A stretch of DNA of 64,000 bases, from the NCBI RefSeq assembly GCF_003144115.1, contig NW_020312016.1, positions 320,777 to 384,776 on the forward strand, given 5' to 3'. The notes beneath the pieces are model-generated. The model was not told the DNA's origin, did no database searches, and was given only the letters and a program-made list of their open reading frames with translations. The DNA is from Tilletiopsis washingtonensis (taxonomy: Eukaryota > Basidiomycota > Exobasidiomycetes > Entylomatales). This document shows positions 27,787 to 38,838 of this stretch, piece by piece. A program made the translations under genes and the position numbers. Position 1 is the first letter of the stretch, and each line of letters opens with the position of its first letter.

Positions 27787-30024
27787 TCATGCGCCCATCT
27801 CGGCGCCTCCCGTGGCGCCTTCGATCTTGCCGTTCTGCGCCCAGCCCTCGAGCAGGAGGCGCAAGCGCATCGTCGCTGCGTTTGCGCTGGCATCGCCTAC
27901 AAACTTGGCCTTCTTGGCGTCGAGGCCTTGCTGCAGCAGCAGCCGCCATAGCTTTGCAGCCTGCCGGCCATAGATGTCGAGCGTGCGTGGTCCAGCTACC
28001 TCGAGGAACGTCGCCCACAGCGCTGGCGTCAAGCCATGGTCCGTCATAGGAGGCGTAACGCAGCGCGCCTGCCATGTCCACAGCGCCGAGGGACGCATGT
28101 GCGCCGGCACGCGCGCGAGGTCGACGGCGCTGCCGGACGGTGGCTGCGTGGGCTGAAGCACGCAGATGGCCGTGTAGAACGCCAGGATGCCACACATGCG
28201 CGCGGTGAACTGCAGCGAAGCCTCGTCGGGCTTCGAGCGGCCGATGAGCTTGCCGTACGTTGCTTCGTCTTGTGACTGTGCGCGCGCAGAAGTGAGCCTC
28301 GACACTGCTTGCTACGACGCTGCGACCAACTCACGGAGCTGCGATCCGGCACGAAGCCAATGCACCAGCAGCACTTCTTGACGAGGCGGCACATGAGCAC
28401 CTCGCCGAACTCGGCGTGGCCCTCGAGCATGACCCAGAGCGCCACGCGCGCCAATGGCCAGGCTGTGTCTTGCTTGGCGGCCACTTCCTGCTCTGCTTGC
28501 CGGATCAGACACTTGGAGAGGTGGTTTAGGATCCACGTGTAGATCTCGGCCACGCCCGTTGAGCGCGCTGCGTCCAGGACTCCACAGATGGCAGTCGTCT
28601 GCAGAACACGGCATGAGCGAAGGAGCGCAACGAGGCTGGGAGCCAACTCACGATGCGAGCAATCTCGCTGCGCGAGTTGGTCAGCTGCCCAATCTTGGGC
28701 GTGATTTGGCGCTTGGCGGCAAAGCACTGCTTGCGCCAGTCCGGGTTGCCTGACACGACGGGCAGGACCTCGGTCTTGATGCGCTGCAAGGAGCAAGAGT
28801 ATGCGGGTCAACTTCATCCCCGTTGGCATGTGGCAGCGTCACGGACTCACCTGCATCTTGCTGCTCCAGCCAGCAAAGTCCTCTCTCGCCGTCGCTCGCA
28901 GGCCAGGCCCCACCAGCTTTCCCTGCCCCTTGGCCTTCTCTTCCTCCTCCAACCTCGCCCTCTCCTCCTTGGCCACTCTCTCCTTCTCCTCCGCCTGCGC
29001 CTTCTCCACTCTCGCCGCCTCTTCCTTCTCCCTCTGAATCTTTGCCTCCTCGGCTTCCCGCGCCGCACGCGCCACTTTCTCCGCCTCTTCCTGCGCGCGT
29101 CGCGAGGCTGCTAATGCCGCTGCCTCGGCTGCTCGCTTCTCTTCCACTTGCTTCTCGTTCTCTCGTATCGCCGAATTGATGCGCTGGCCACGGATGCGTC
29201 AGCGCGCCTCGTACACGCCAGTGACATGGCGCCAGACTCACGTCCCACAGATCCTTGTTGCGTCTCTCAAACGCCTCGCGATCTCTTCGATCCTGCTCCT
29301 CGCTGCGCATCCGCATCTGCTGCAGCATCTGCACCACATCGTCGAGCTCCGGCGCTGCAGACCCGGGCCCTGGCGTACTACGTGCCGCCGCTGCAGTGCG
29401 CGAGCGCGAGCGGCTGATGCGCCGCGCCGCATCGGTGGCCCATGAGACACGACTGGCGGCGCGCGAGGGGTAGAGATGCGATGCGTAGTCTGGCGAAGAG
29501 CACGAGGCGAGACGGATGCGATGCGCTGCTTCGGATGCGCTGGAGGAAAGAGCGGTGCTCTGTCGCCGTGCACGACGCGCAGGTGCGACGGGGTACAGCT
29601 CCTCCTCGGAGTCGTCCGAGTCGGAGTGGAGCGTAGAGGCGCTAGAGGAGGCCTGTGACGACACGCTCGTCTCGCCGGGCGAGCGCAGCCAGTACGGCGT
29701 CGAGGCGCGTGCGCGGCGCGGCGGCGTGGGCGAGACGAAGCGCGCGCGCAGCTTGGCGGGCGAGGAGGAGTCGAGCACGGTGGGCGAGAGGGGAGGCGCG
29801 GAGAGATGCGGCAGCGCCTTGGAGGAGGAGGAGGCGGCGAGCGGCGAGCCGGGCGGCGACGGCGACGCGGAGCCTGCATCCGAGCCGGAGTCGGAGGGCG
29901 GAGCGTAGCGCACCATCGTGAGCTGGCGCTGCGAGACGTGCGAGGGAGGGAGGTGAGGGGGATGCGGAGAGGAAGCGTTGGCGCGCCGAGGTGTGCCTTG
30001 GGCAGCAGCAGCGGCGGCGGCCAT
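27787..30024 (-). CDS. GLE1: Gle1-type nuclear pore mRNA export factor
   Basis: Five exons (30024-29242, 29183-28851, 28783-28652, 28598-28335, 28275-27787), all in phase 0, encode 666 residues. The first ~260 are Ser-rich and disordered. Residues ~262-350 are a long charged helix (EEKRAAEAAALAASRRAQEEAEK and on), as in other Gle1 proteins. The C-terminal third is the HEAT-like GLE1 domain, with QCFAAKRQITPKIGQLTNSRSEI, IYTWILNHLSKCLIRQAE and FARMCGILAFYTAICVLQP-like helices. Gle1 activates the DEAD-box ATPase Dbp5 at the cytoplasmic face of the pore, with inositol hexakisphosphate as cofactor, to release exported mRNPs. Start choice: 30024 has the better context. An internal ATG at 29916 (MVRYAPPSD) is the alternative. 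Confidence 0.88.
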
Positions 30025-30158
30025 CTCCGCGGTCTCCGGCGCCGCGCAGGCCGCTGCTGCCTTTCGCTGCGCTGACCAGCCTTGCCTTGTCCATCCGTTC
30101 CTCATCCTCCTCTCCCACCCAGCACAGCCCACCCCACGCCCACGTCTACGCCGACATC

Positions 30159-31001
30159 ATGGCGCCCATCCCTCCCATACTCCTGCGTCTCGCAGCGCAG
30201 ATGGTCTCACAGCATCTCGCCCGTCGTGTACGTCTCTCTCTCGGGCCCCTCCACATGCGCAGCATGCTCACCTCGCCACCCTCTCGCTCCACAGCTCGCC
30301 GCATCGCCCGTCTTTCAGTCGGCCGTGCATCGGCTGCTGCATGAGGTCGACCACCTGCCCACGCGCATCGGAGGCGGCAAGGTGCCCGAGTACAGACATC
30401 CGGATCCGCTGCAGAAGAGCGTGGCGGACCATGTGCGCGAGGCAAGAGGTGAGTGCGGCGACCCCCACGAGAGCGGCGGGAGGCGAGAGTGGGCGGCGCC
30501 AGAGCTCAGAGACGGATCGTATGATGCCTGGAGAGCGGATAAATGGGGGCCGAGAGAGCTCTAGCGGTACCTGTCGCCGCTCGAGAGAAGCTCTGCCCCA
30601 GAAAAGGCATGCTTTCACGTCTGCCAGATCTCAGATGGGGCCGCACGAGCCATGCGATCAGGGCAGGAGGGCAATGAGCATCGACTGACCACCTTTCTGC
30701 TGCAGAGGCCGACCCTGGAGAGCCACACGACGAGCCTTCTCCCTTCCCCTCCTCCTCTCGCACTTCCTCCGCCTCTCCACCGCCTCGTGCACCGCCGACT
30801 GACGGCGGGCTTCGCGACTCTCGCGGCTCTCTCCGTCCCCGCACACCACGGGACGAAGCATGGGCACAAGCACAAGCCGCCGAGAAGCAGAAGGATGAAG
30901 CGAGGCTTGAGGACTTTCAAGTGCGCGAGCGCGAGTTGAGCGAGATCTTGAGATTGCTTAGGGAGAAGAAGGAACGCGAGGGCGGAGAAGGGAAGCAATG
31001 A
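30159..31001 (+). CDS. small protein, possibly mitochondrial (weak Mrx7/DUF2697 resemblance)
   Basis: Three exons (30159-30227, 30295-30448, 30706-31001) give 172 residues. The N-terminus (LLRLAAQMVSQHLARRLAASPVFQSAVHRLLHEVD) is an amphipathic, basic segment. It resembles the short fungal mitochondrial family around yeast Mrx7, in which a helix is followed by S..F...V. The middle is Pro/Ser-rich and the C-terminus is a charged helix (VRERELSEILRLLREKKEREGG). It starts only 134 bp from GLE1 on the opposite strand, so the two share a promoter. The 257-nt second intron is unusually long for this window, so an extra exon or alternative splicing is possible. The family call is tentative. Confidence 0.6.
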
Positions 31002-31623
31002 GGAGCAGGCGATGATCACGCACCGCCAACGGCCCTGCTACTTTCCACCTTCATTGAGCCTCTAGCGCCGTCGAACTGGGGTGCTCTCTGCCGGACGTCG
31101 CCGTCGCCGCCGCCGCCGCTCTTGCGGGCCGCCGCGGCGCACGGCCTTGCCGCAGCCGTGAGTCTGGGCGGCCTTGCTGCCCTTTCTTCCCTCCGCGCGG
31201 CGACGGCGGCGGATGTACTACTAGCCTCTACATTTGTATTATGCACATCGGTTCACCACTCAGCTGGCGGCGCCGTCGATCGAAGGCACGTGCGTGCCTG
31301 TAGCGGCGGCCTCCAGACCTTCAGGCCAGCTAGAGAAGAGGGCGAGAGAGGAGCTGGGTGTCGTCCTCAGGGGTGAGGCCGATAGAAGCCGCCGCTGGCG
31401 CCTCCTCTGACAGCAAAGATCGATAAGAAGCATGCCCCAGCGGACCGGTCTGCTGTCAACTGTTAGCAGGAGCAAGCGGAGCCGCACGACGTATATGAAG
31501 CGGCCTGCTCCGCGATGAGCCCCGGTCTCCCGCAGCGTGGTCTCTGGTATCATAGGGTGAGTGACGCTCCCTCTTGCTCTCTGTGTGCGACTAGAACTCA
31601 CCCATGCACACAGGCTCATCGAC
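31002..31623. promoter_or_regulatory. upstream region of the zinc-finger gene with a likely leader intron
   Basis: A GTGAGT donor at 31557 and CAG acceptor ending at 31613 define a probable intron in the 5' leader of the next gene. A short upstream ORF begins at the ATG at 31516. After splicing it would run 19 codons and stop at 31629-31631, overlapping the main start codon. The remainder shows no gene. Confidence 0.45.
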
Positions 31624-32565
31624 ATGGATGACTTTCAGGTGGGACACGACTTCATGATGGCGCAGGACTTCGCGGGATACGAATCCACGATGGCGCCCGA
31701 CTGGCCGGCGACGCTTGCCTTCGAGATACAAATGTCGCAGGCAGCCGCTCTGGGCCAGGTGGACGTGTTGCCGAAGGACGCTCTCGGCCAAGTGGACATG
31801 TTCTCGACGGCCGCTCTCGGCTGCGAAGGCTCCTTTTCGTCGGGCACTCTCAACGCCTTGCAGCCATCTGCGGCAGATGTCGACTCAACTGCACCAGCCA
31901 GCGACGATGCGAGCTCTCCGGGCACGACCGACCTCGAGGACTCTTCCGACGGGACGTCACCCAATTCCGAGGCACCCTTCGACATGCCCTCGTCTGATAG
32001 CTCGTTCGCTCTGAGTAACAAGCAATTGCTCGAGCTGTGCGCCATGGGAGACATGTCCGCACACGCGGGCGACGCGGGCACAGCCGATGAGGCCGCATAC
32101 AGCGGCGTACCGCAGCAGGACGCCGACGCAGGCGCACCTCAGCAGCAATTCGGCGACGGAGTGGGTATCGATCCGCGCAAGACCCTCCTGTCGGCACCTG
32201 CTGCGGCCAACCAAACAGCGTCAAGGCCTGAACGCCTCGACGATGATGAGAGCCACAAGCCGCCGTCCCACCGTCGCATCAAGTGCGGGCCGTGCAACAA
32301 GGTTCTTGAAGGCGGCGTGAAAAGCATTCCCCTCCACGTCAGGAGCAACCGTCACCTTCGCAACATCGGCGCGAAGGACTGGCTCGAGCGCCATTCCTGT
32401 CTCTTCTGCAAGAAGGGCCTTCGCCTCAGGTCGTTCACGCGCAAAGCGACTCTGAAGCGCCACATCATGGCGCACCACCCCGAGCTTCTGACTGTCACGG
32501 CCGATGGGAGTTACACGGTGCCCGACGATATCCTGGAGCAAGGCAAAGTCAAGCCGCCTAAGTGA
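31624..32565 (+). CDS. C2H2-like zinc-finger protein with acidic N-terminus
   Basis: A single exon of 313 residues. The N-terminal 200 residues are acidic and Ser/Asp/Ala-rich, with short imperfect repeats (ALGQVDVLPKDALGQVDMFSTAALG), like an activation domain. The C-terminus contains two Cys/His clusters: CGPC...H.....H (CX2C X13 H X5 H) and CLFC...KRHIMAHH (CX2C X17 H X3-4 H). These are looser than classical C2H2 fingers but are plausible Zn sites for DNA binding. I do not recognise an orthologue. ATG 31624 is chosen because it follows the leader-intron acceptor and starts a composition typical of coding sequence. Confidence 0.7.
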   Translation: MDDFQVGHDFMMAQDFAGYESTMAPDWPATLAFEIQMSQAAALGQVDVLPKDALGQVDMFSTAALGCEGSFSSGTLNALQPSAADVDSTAPASDDASSPGTTDLEDSSDGTSPNSEAPFDMPSSDSSFALSNKQLLELCAMGDMSAHAGDAGTADEAAYSGVPQQDADAGAPQQQFGDGVGIDPRKTLLSAPAAANQTASRPERLDDDESHKPPSHRRIKCGPCNKVLEGGVKSIPLHVRSNRHLRNIGAKDWLERHSCLFCKKGLRLRSFTRKATLKRHIMAHHPELLTVTADGSYTVPDDILEQGKVKPPK

Positions 32566-32984
32566 GGAGCGTGCACGATCGGCCGCCCCTTACGACGACT
32601 CGGTCACAAGTCTTTCGATTCTCTCCGCCTGCTCCGCTCCGCTCAAGGCTCGACCTCTCGACACACGTCCCTCAAAGGCTTGACGCCTTCCTACTCTGCG
32701 CTACCCTCTTCAAGCCTCGCGCTCAGAACGCATCACCGCTCCCTCCCCTCCTCGACGAGGTTCGCCATCATCCGCACGCCGACGCACTCTGCTGCATCGC
32801 AGCGAGTGGTGTCCTGATGGAGGCGAACTTCTTCGGGCAGCTGAGGGTGCCGTGCCGCGTTCTCGACGTCGCGAAGCCAAGCTAAAGCTACCGAATTGAA
32901 TTGAATGCCGCGTCTCTGAACGACGAGTGATATAATGGGTTGTGACAGAAGGTGACAGTGGGACGACGAGCGTCGACGACGCGC
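32566..32984. other. convergent intergenic region
   Basis: This stretch separates the zinc-finger gene (plus) from the CsbD-like gene (minus). AT content rises near 32890-32945, as expected of 3' ends. Nothing else is seen. Confidence 0.5.
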
Positions 32985-33382
32985 TTACGCCGGAGCGTTG
33001 GCGTCCTTCTTGGCGGCGCCAGCCTCGTTGCGCGCGTTGCCGGCGGCCTGCTTCGTCTTGTCGCCCGTGACGGCGCCGACGATGGAGTCCTTGTAGCCGC
33101 CGAGCTGGTCGATGGCGCCTGTGTGCGATGCGGACGTGAGCTGCCATGCCACGTCACAGAGGTCACAGAGCTGCAAGCTGGCCGACAGCCGCCATCCGGC
33201 TGTCACTCACCCTCAGCATAGGCCTTGGCCTGCGCCGCCTTGGCCTCGCCCTCGCCCTCGGCGTGGCGCTGCTTGCCGGAGGCCTGCCACTCCTTAGAGC
33301 CGGTCAGGTTGCCCACCTGCTCCTCGAGCGTGCCAATCGTGCTCTTGATGTTGCCGTTCAGCTGCGAGGGCTCGTTCGACAT
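32985..33382 (-). CDS. CsbD-like stress protein
   Basis: Two exons (33382-33211 and 33118-32985) give 101 residues. The sequence has the CsbD pattern twice: NIKSTIGTLEEQVGNLTGSKEWQASGKQRHAEGEGEAKAAQ, then YKDSIVGAVTGDKTKQAAGNARNEAGAAKK. Members are small, hydrophilic, Ala/Lys/Gly-rich helical proteins that accumulate under general stress in bacteria and fungi. Their biochemical role is unknown. No signal peptide is present. The leader on the minus strand is CACCA-rich, typical of highly expressed fungal genes. The start codon is the only ATG before the family pattern. Confidence 0.88.
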
Positions 33383-33757
33383 GGTTGCTGTGTGTGTGTT
33401 GGTGGTGATGTGGTGGTGAGAGAAGAGAGCGACCGTCGAGGATCGCTTTATGTAGGATCGCCGCTTCGCGGAGTGAAAGTGCACGGACGTCCGTTTCGAG
33501 GCGAGCCAAAATAGCGCTGAGTGCGCTCGGGGTCCAGGCGCGTGCCTTGGACACAGCATGACGTCACTCGCGCGCGAGATGGCCGAGCCTCGAGCGTGAC
33601 CTTCTTTGCCGCAGCTCGTGAATCGTTTGAATGACGCGAGGTCAAGCTGAAGGTGCAAGCGCTGCATTCGTTCATGCGAGCGGTGAATGACATGCTTCCT
33701 TGAAGAGTCTGGGCCATGGTCGACGTCGGCGCGAGGCGCTCGTGGCTCGCGGCAGGC
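33383..33757. promoter_or_regulatory. CsbD-like gene promoter region
   Basis: This 375-bp stretch lies between the CsbD-like start and the 3' end of the next minus-strand gene. A TG-rich run (33385-33420, plus strand) is the leader. No specific stress element is claimed. Confidence 0.45.
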
Positions 33758-35426
33758 TCATGCCAAGCGGCGTTGAATGCGCACCTGCACAGCATGGTGA
33801 TCACTGACCTGCCAGCCAGCGTCCGCTCCACTCCAAGCGGGTACGACTCCCGCCGTCTCTATGCTCCAAGCATTGCGTGCATGCCGCAGCGCCAGTGAAT
33901 CGGCAGAGCGCACAGCGCCCGAGTCGGAGAGCAGGATGAAGTCGATGCGCTCTTGCTCTGCGGTCTCGGAGCGCGGATAGAAGTCGATAAAGGTACGGTC
34001 GGGGCCGTAAGGCTGAGAGAGTCGGCCGCGAGCGTGAAGGACGGAGTCGGGAGACTTGGGCTGCATGGCATCGTGTTCGACGGCCGAGCTGGAGCTGGGC
34101 TGCTGACGATTCGGGAAGCGCAGAGGGACCGCTAGCACTGCATCGATGAAGGTGAAGCTCTCGCTGCCTGCCGCGCCGAACGACGTATTGTGATGCCCGG
34201 TGACGAGGTTCTGCCAGCCTGCTTCAGTTCGTGGCGAGTTGAAGTCGCCCAAGACGACGACCTGCGCAAGATACGTGAGCTCTCGCTGTGCGCATCAGAC
34301 GGCGAGCGAAACGCACCAGTGGCTCTTCGCCCTCTGCTCCCTGCATCTGCCTACTCCACTGCACCGCTTCTCTCGCCTTGCGCAGCACTATCTTGCTTGA
34401 CTCTGCGCGCGCAAGCAAGCCCTTGTGGTCGTAGTGGCAATTGATGGCATGCAGGATCTGCCGCGGACTCTGTCGAAGCCGCAGCGCGACGTGCGTGCAC
34501 ATGCGTGTCTGATCCTGCAGTCTCAGGCGTCAGCCGGCGCGGAGAGGGCGAGGCTCAGCACAGCAACTCACTGCATCCCATCCGACACTGCCCGGCTCTC
34601 CACTCGGACTCAGCCAGAAGTGCTCGACGCCGTGCGTGCCCGTGCCGCCCTTCTTGTGCGGCACGCGTTCGAAGAGCTCCTTCTTCCAGAAGATCGGCAC
34701 CGCCTCGCCAGCCGACCGCCCATCGTTGCGCGGCACGCCGGCCCAGTCGTACTTGTAAGCCTCTCCCGACGGCAGCGGCGGCAGCGCAGGCTGGCCGGCT
34801 GGCAAGCCGTCGGTCTTGGCGCCCAGCAGGGCGACAATGTCGCGCAGCTGGTTCGGCAGCATCTGATGCGAGGGCGAATGCGTCAGACGTGAGCGTCTGC
34901 ACTGCCGTCAAGCCAGGCTCACCTCCTGCAGCCCAAACAGATCCCAGTTGTGAAACAGCGCGATGTCTGCAACGGCATGCCGCCGCGTGCTCCAGCTCAG
35001 CTCGCCCCACTGACGTCCGTCTACAGGCTGTCCTTCATCCTCGAGCGACGACGCAGTAGGCGCATCGCCTAGCTTGAGCTTCGAGACAAGCCGTCGCGTA
35101 GGTGAGGAGCTGGCATGTCCGTCGAAGCGCAAGTTGAAGGAGGCGAGCGTGAGCTCGACACGAGCCGGGCTTGTGGACGCATAACCCGACGGTGAGGTAG
35201 CCTGCCAGAGAGAAGGCAGCTGAACGAACCCATACGTCAGCGCCATGAGCGCCGCTGGCACCACGAAGGCGCCAAGCACGATGCCGGCGAGTGTGCGGCC
35301 TAGTGGGAAGGACGGCACGACGATGACTGCTGGCGCTGCGTGGCTGCGTGCCTCGTCCGCAGCCAGGTCAGCTTGCATCAGAGGCGGGTCGGCCTCGGCC
35401 GCTTCGCTGCGCCGCTGGGCGGCCAT
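33758..35426 (-). CDS. membrane-anchored endonuclease/exonuclease/phosphatase-fold protein
   Basis: Four exons (35426-34923, 34862-34572, 34514-34317, 34261-33758), all phase 0, encode 498 residues. A hydrophobic segment near residues 44-68 (TLAGIVLGAFVVPAALMALTYGF) after a cytosol-like N-terminus suggests a type II anchor. The DNase I-like (PF03372) fold follows: LTLASFNLRFDG, GLQE (metal-binding Glu), YDWAGVPRNDG...VPIFWKKE, HAINCHYDH, GDFNSP and the C-terminal SDHHAV with the catalytic Asp-His. Members hydrolyse phosphodiesters in nucleic acids, inositol phosphates or sphingolipids, and the substrate here is unknown. The spacing of WLSPSG..GWDADQTRMCTHVAL is typical of the fungal extracellular or vesicular group. 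Confidence 0.85.
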
Positions 35427-36545
35427 CTGGCTTGATTTTGGCGATCAGACGACGACGAGGTGGTAGTTGCAGGCCAAGACTGGGGCGCGGCGGCCGTCAC
35501 AGCGGTGGGCGCCCGCTTGCTGCTCTCACGCTGTGCAGGTGTGCCATGCGCGCGCCATGCGTCGGCCGCTCGGGAATGCCAGGCGGCGCTGTCGCGTGTG
35601 GTGGTCACGACGCAAGCTGCCAGCTCGATGTTCGGCCAGCTCGAGCGTTCGCCTGTCGCCCAGCATCAGCGTGGCAGGCCCTGCGCGCAGGCGGTGAGCA
35701 TGGGCAGCGAGGCTGGCGGCCGCGAGCTATTCTGGGCCTTCCCCACGCACGGGCCCGTCGGTGCTGCAGGTGATCGACGCGCTCTCACGCCCGCATGACG
35801 CACTGTTTCTTCTTGCCCCGCAGCGCAAAGCAACAGCCATGCCGCCGCGCACGTCACCGCGCGCCGCCCGCGATGACCCTGAAATGCTGCCCTGCATGGT
35901 GCGCGCCGCGGGCCCACCCTTTCTTTTGGCTGCGAGGCTGAAAGCGCGTCCTTCGCCGGGCACCTTGGGACCCGTGCTGCGAAGGCGTGCGTGCGCTGAG
36001 CGGGCGACGTGGCGCCTCGAAGAACGGCGAGCGTGGCCGGGGCGCGAAGGAGTGGGACGCCATGACGCGCGGCCAACTCCCCGCGCCAGACGAAAGCCAC
36101 TGCCTGCGCGCAGCGGCGGCGCTGCAGAAGAAAGTCGGCTGCCAGATGGGCTGAGATGCGGCGGGACGGAGAGAGATGCCTCGGCCTTGGAGATGCGCGC
36201 TGGATGCTGAAGCTCGGGCAGGCCGCGCGCAGCGGGACGAGACGTGGCTGCTCCGGCGGCGAGCGGCGCACGTCCCGGGCGGCGGATGCACGGGCGTCAC
36301 GCATGATGCGCTCAGCAGCGACCCTGCGACGCCGCTGTGGAGAGCGGGACAGCCGCCGCCGCCGAGCGTCACCGCCAGCCGCCGCTGCGCTTTTCGCTCG
36401 CTCGCCTCGCGTTGCCGCTCTTGAGGGCGGCGGAAGGCACGTTTGCCAGCAGCCGTGCCTGGCGTGCCGGTGCCTGTGCCTCCTTCTTCCTCACCACCAC
36501 ATCCACCCAGCCGCGCAACTCTACCCACCCCATCCACTGCCCACC
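35427..36545. promoter_or_regulatory. 1.1-kb divergent promoter region
   Basis: The phosphoesterase (minus) and the Ish1-like gene (plus) are transcribed away from this region. The last 60 bases before 36546 are CCACC/CATCC-rich leader. Open frames inside are Arg-rich noise. Confidence 0.5.
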
Positions 36546-38417
36546 ATGGTCCGCGCCGCCAAGCCCTTCATCACCGTCTCGCTCCTCTGCCTCGTCCTCG
36601 CCGCCTCGGTGCCCTCCACGCGCGCCGACTGGGTGCAGGACGTGACGCGCGGCGGCGAGCGCACCTTCCAGGCCGCCTTTGACGGCTGGACCGAGTCGGA
36701 GTGAGTGGCGCGGGAAGACGAGACCCGCCGAGGAGAGCGGCACTGGTGGCGTGCACAGACCATCCGCTGACGCGCTTCTTCTGCAGCCTCCGCTCGTACC
36801 TGCTCGACCGCGGCATCGTCGCGCCCAGCAACACGCGCGAGCAGCTCGTTGTGCTTGCGTGAGTGTTTGCGGGTGCATTGCAGCGCCACCGCAATGCTGA
36901 CCTTTCTTCCTCGACAGCAAGCAGAACTACGCGCAGATCCAGGCCTCGGCCGCCGCCGCCACGGACAGCGCCTCGTCGCTGGCCCACGCCGCCGCGTCGA
37001 GCGTGTACAGCGCCGCCGCCTCGTTCGAGTCCGCCGTGAGTAGCCTTGGCCGCCAGGCGAGTGCTTGTTGCGTGCAGTGGCGTGCCCGAACAGCGACTCA
37101 CACTCTCCTTTCGCTGCGCACAGGCCTCTGCCAGCGCCAGCTCGCTCGGCAACAGCGCCACGTCGGTGGCGAGCCGCGTGTCGAAGAACGTGCCCACGGA
37201 CGCCAGCTCGCTGTCGTACGAGGTCTCGTCGGGCGCCTCGGGCGCCTCCAAGAGCGCCTCGAGCATCTACGCTCAGGCCTCGGGCGCCGTGCAGAGCACA
37301 CTTGACGATGCCAGCGACTACGTCTACTCCTCGGTGCGTGCCGCGAGTATGAGGCCAGCGTGCGGCAATGGCTGACACGGCTACCTGCAGTGGACGGACA
37401 ACCAGCTGCACGACTACCTCGTCGAGAAGGGCCTCATCAAGTCGAACACGCAGAAGAAGCGCGACGAGCTGCTCGCCACGATGAAGGACGGCTACACGAC
37501 GGCCAAGAACGCGCCGTACGAGGCCTGGTCCGACAGCTACGCCGAGCGCTGGCTCATCAGCCAGGGCCTGATCCGCAGCCACGGCGAGAAGCAGCGCGAC
37601 GAGGTGGTGCGTAGCAGATGAAGGCATGCCACCAGTAACGGTGTGCTGACTTCCTTTGCGCAGCTCTCGATGGTCAAGGACAACTACTACGGCGCCCAGG
37701 ACACCGTCTACGACAGCTGGAAGGACTCGGACCTCCGCTCTTACCTGATCAGTGCGTGGCTACGCGCGCGTGACACAGCGTGTGGTGCTGCCACTGACGC
37801 GCTTCACTCCTTCCAGAGAACAACGTGATCAAGAGCGACTACCAGGCGGGCCGCGACGACCTGCTGCAGAAGGCGCGCGAGTACGTGCCCTCGACGAACG
37901 ACATCTGGAGCACGTCGGTGTGGAGCGACTCGGACCTGCGCAGCTACCTCATCAGCAACGGCTGGATCAAGAGCGACAGCAAGGCCAAGCGCGACGAGCT
38001 CGTCAAGACGGCGCAGAAGCACGGCAACGAGCTTGCCGAGACGGCAAAGGTGAGCGATCGCAGTGCTGCAGCCCCGTGCGATGCTCCTAGACTGACGCAT
38101 GCCACGTGCAGGACTACTACAACTGGTCCGACAAGCGTCTCCAGGGCTACCTGCGCTCGACGGGCATTGACTCCTCGAAGATGCCCAAGACGCGCGAGGG
38201 CCTGATGCGCGAGATGCGCGCGCGCTACCACCGCAACCACACCGGCTTCTTCGCCGCCGTCAAGGATGGCGTGCGCTCGATCCTCGGCGTCGGCGAGGCT
38301 GCTGCTGGTGCCGCCGAGCAGAAGGCCAACGTGGCCAGCGTCAGTGCGTCCAGCGCTGCGTCCGTCGCGTCGGCTTCGGCTTCGAGCGCGGCCGCCAAGG
38401 CCCGCGACGAGCTCTAG
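36546..38417 (+). CDS. Ish1/Msc1-type stress protein, ER or nuclear-envelope
   Basis: Eight exons (36546-36700, 36787-36858, 36918-37035, 37124-37333, 37391-37606, 37664-37751, 37817-38049, 38112-38417) give 465 residues. The N-terminus is a signal peptide (KPFITVSLLCLVLAASVPSTRA, likely cut near residue 27). At least six Ish1 repeats follow, each of the form W-[ST]-[DE]..L..YL...G-[IL]-[IV]: DLRSYLLDRGI, WTDNQLHDYLVEKGLIK, ERWLISQGLI, WKDSDLRSYLI, WSDSDLRSYLISNGWIK and WSDKRLQGYLRSTGI. Between repeats 1 and 2 lies a Ser/Ala-rich spacer. Fission yeast Ish1 is a nuclear-envelope stress-response protein, and budding yeast Msc1 affects meiotic recombination. Many introns fall between repeats, suggesting growth by exon duplication. 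Confidence 0.9.
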
Positions 38418-38838
38418 ATGCCTCGCTGCATCCTGGCCCGTCTTGTCTAGTTCTCAGTGACGCGTGATCTTCGCAACTGTCTTGCTCTTCTACCCCCTTT
38501 CCCTCCACGCCTGTTTCCCCTCCGCCCCACGAATATCCCAGGCGCTTCTCTTCTCGAATGACGCTTCGCAACGAATGAATAGCATTCATGCTCTCACTCC
38601 TGCCTGACACGCGGCGAGAGAAGCATCAGGCTGTGCAGCAGGTGCGGCGGGTGCGGCAGTCGGGATGTCTCGGCACCGCCCGGCGCAGCACTTGCAACTG
38701 CGGCAGATCAGGCATCGGTGCGTGAGGAACGTCTATAATTGCTTGGCAGCGATGCGGTGACAGGTGGTGGACATGACAAAGGGCGTGAAGGGGAGAGCAG
38801 AAGCACAGGAAGGGGGTAGCAGGGAGACGACGAGGCGT
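38418..38838. other. convergent intergenic region
   Basis: Shared 3' flank of the Ish1-like gene and the transporter. Pyrimidine-rich at first, otherwise featureless. Confidence 0.5.

Noticed and set aside
28681-30132. Single-exon reading of GLE1 exon 1 through the first intron
   Set aside because: The frame runs past a GTGAGT donor at 29241 into low-complexity sequence. Splicing restores the conserved Gle1 helices.
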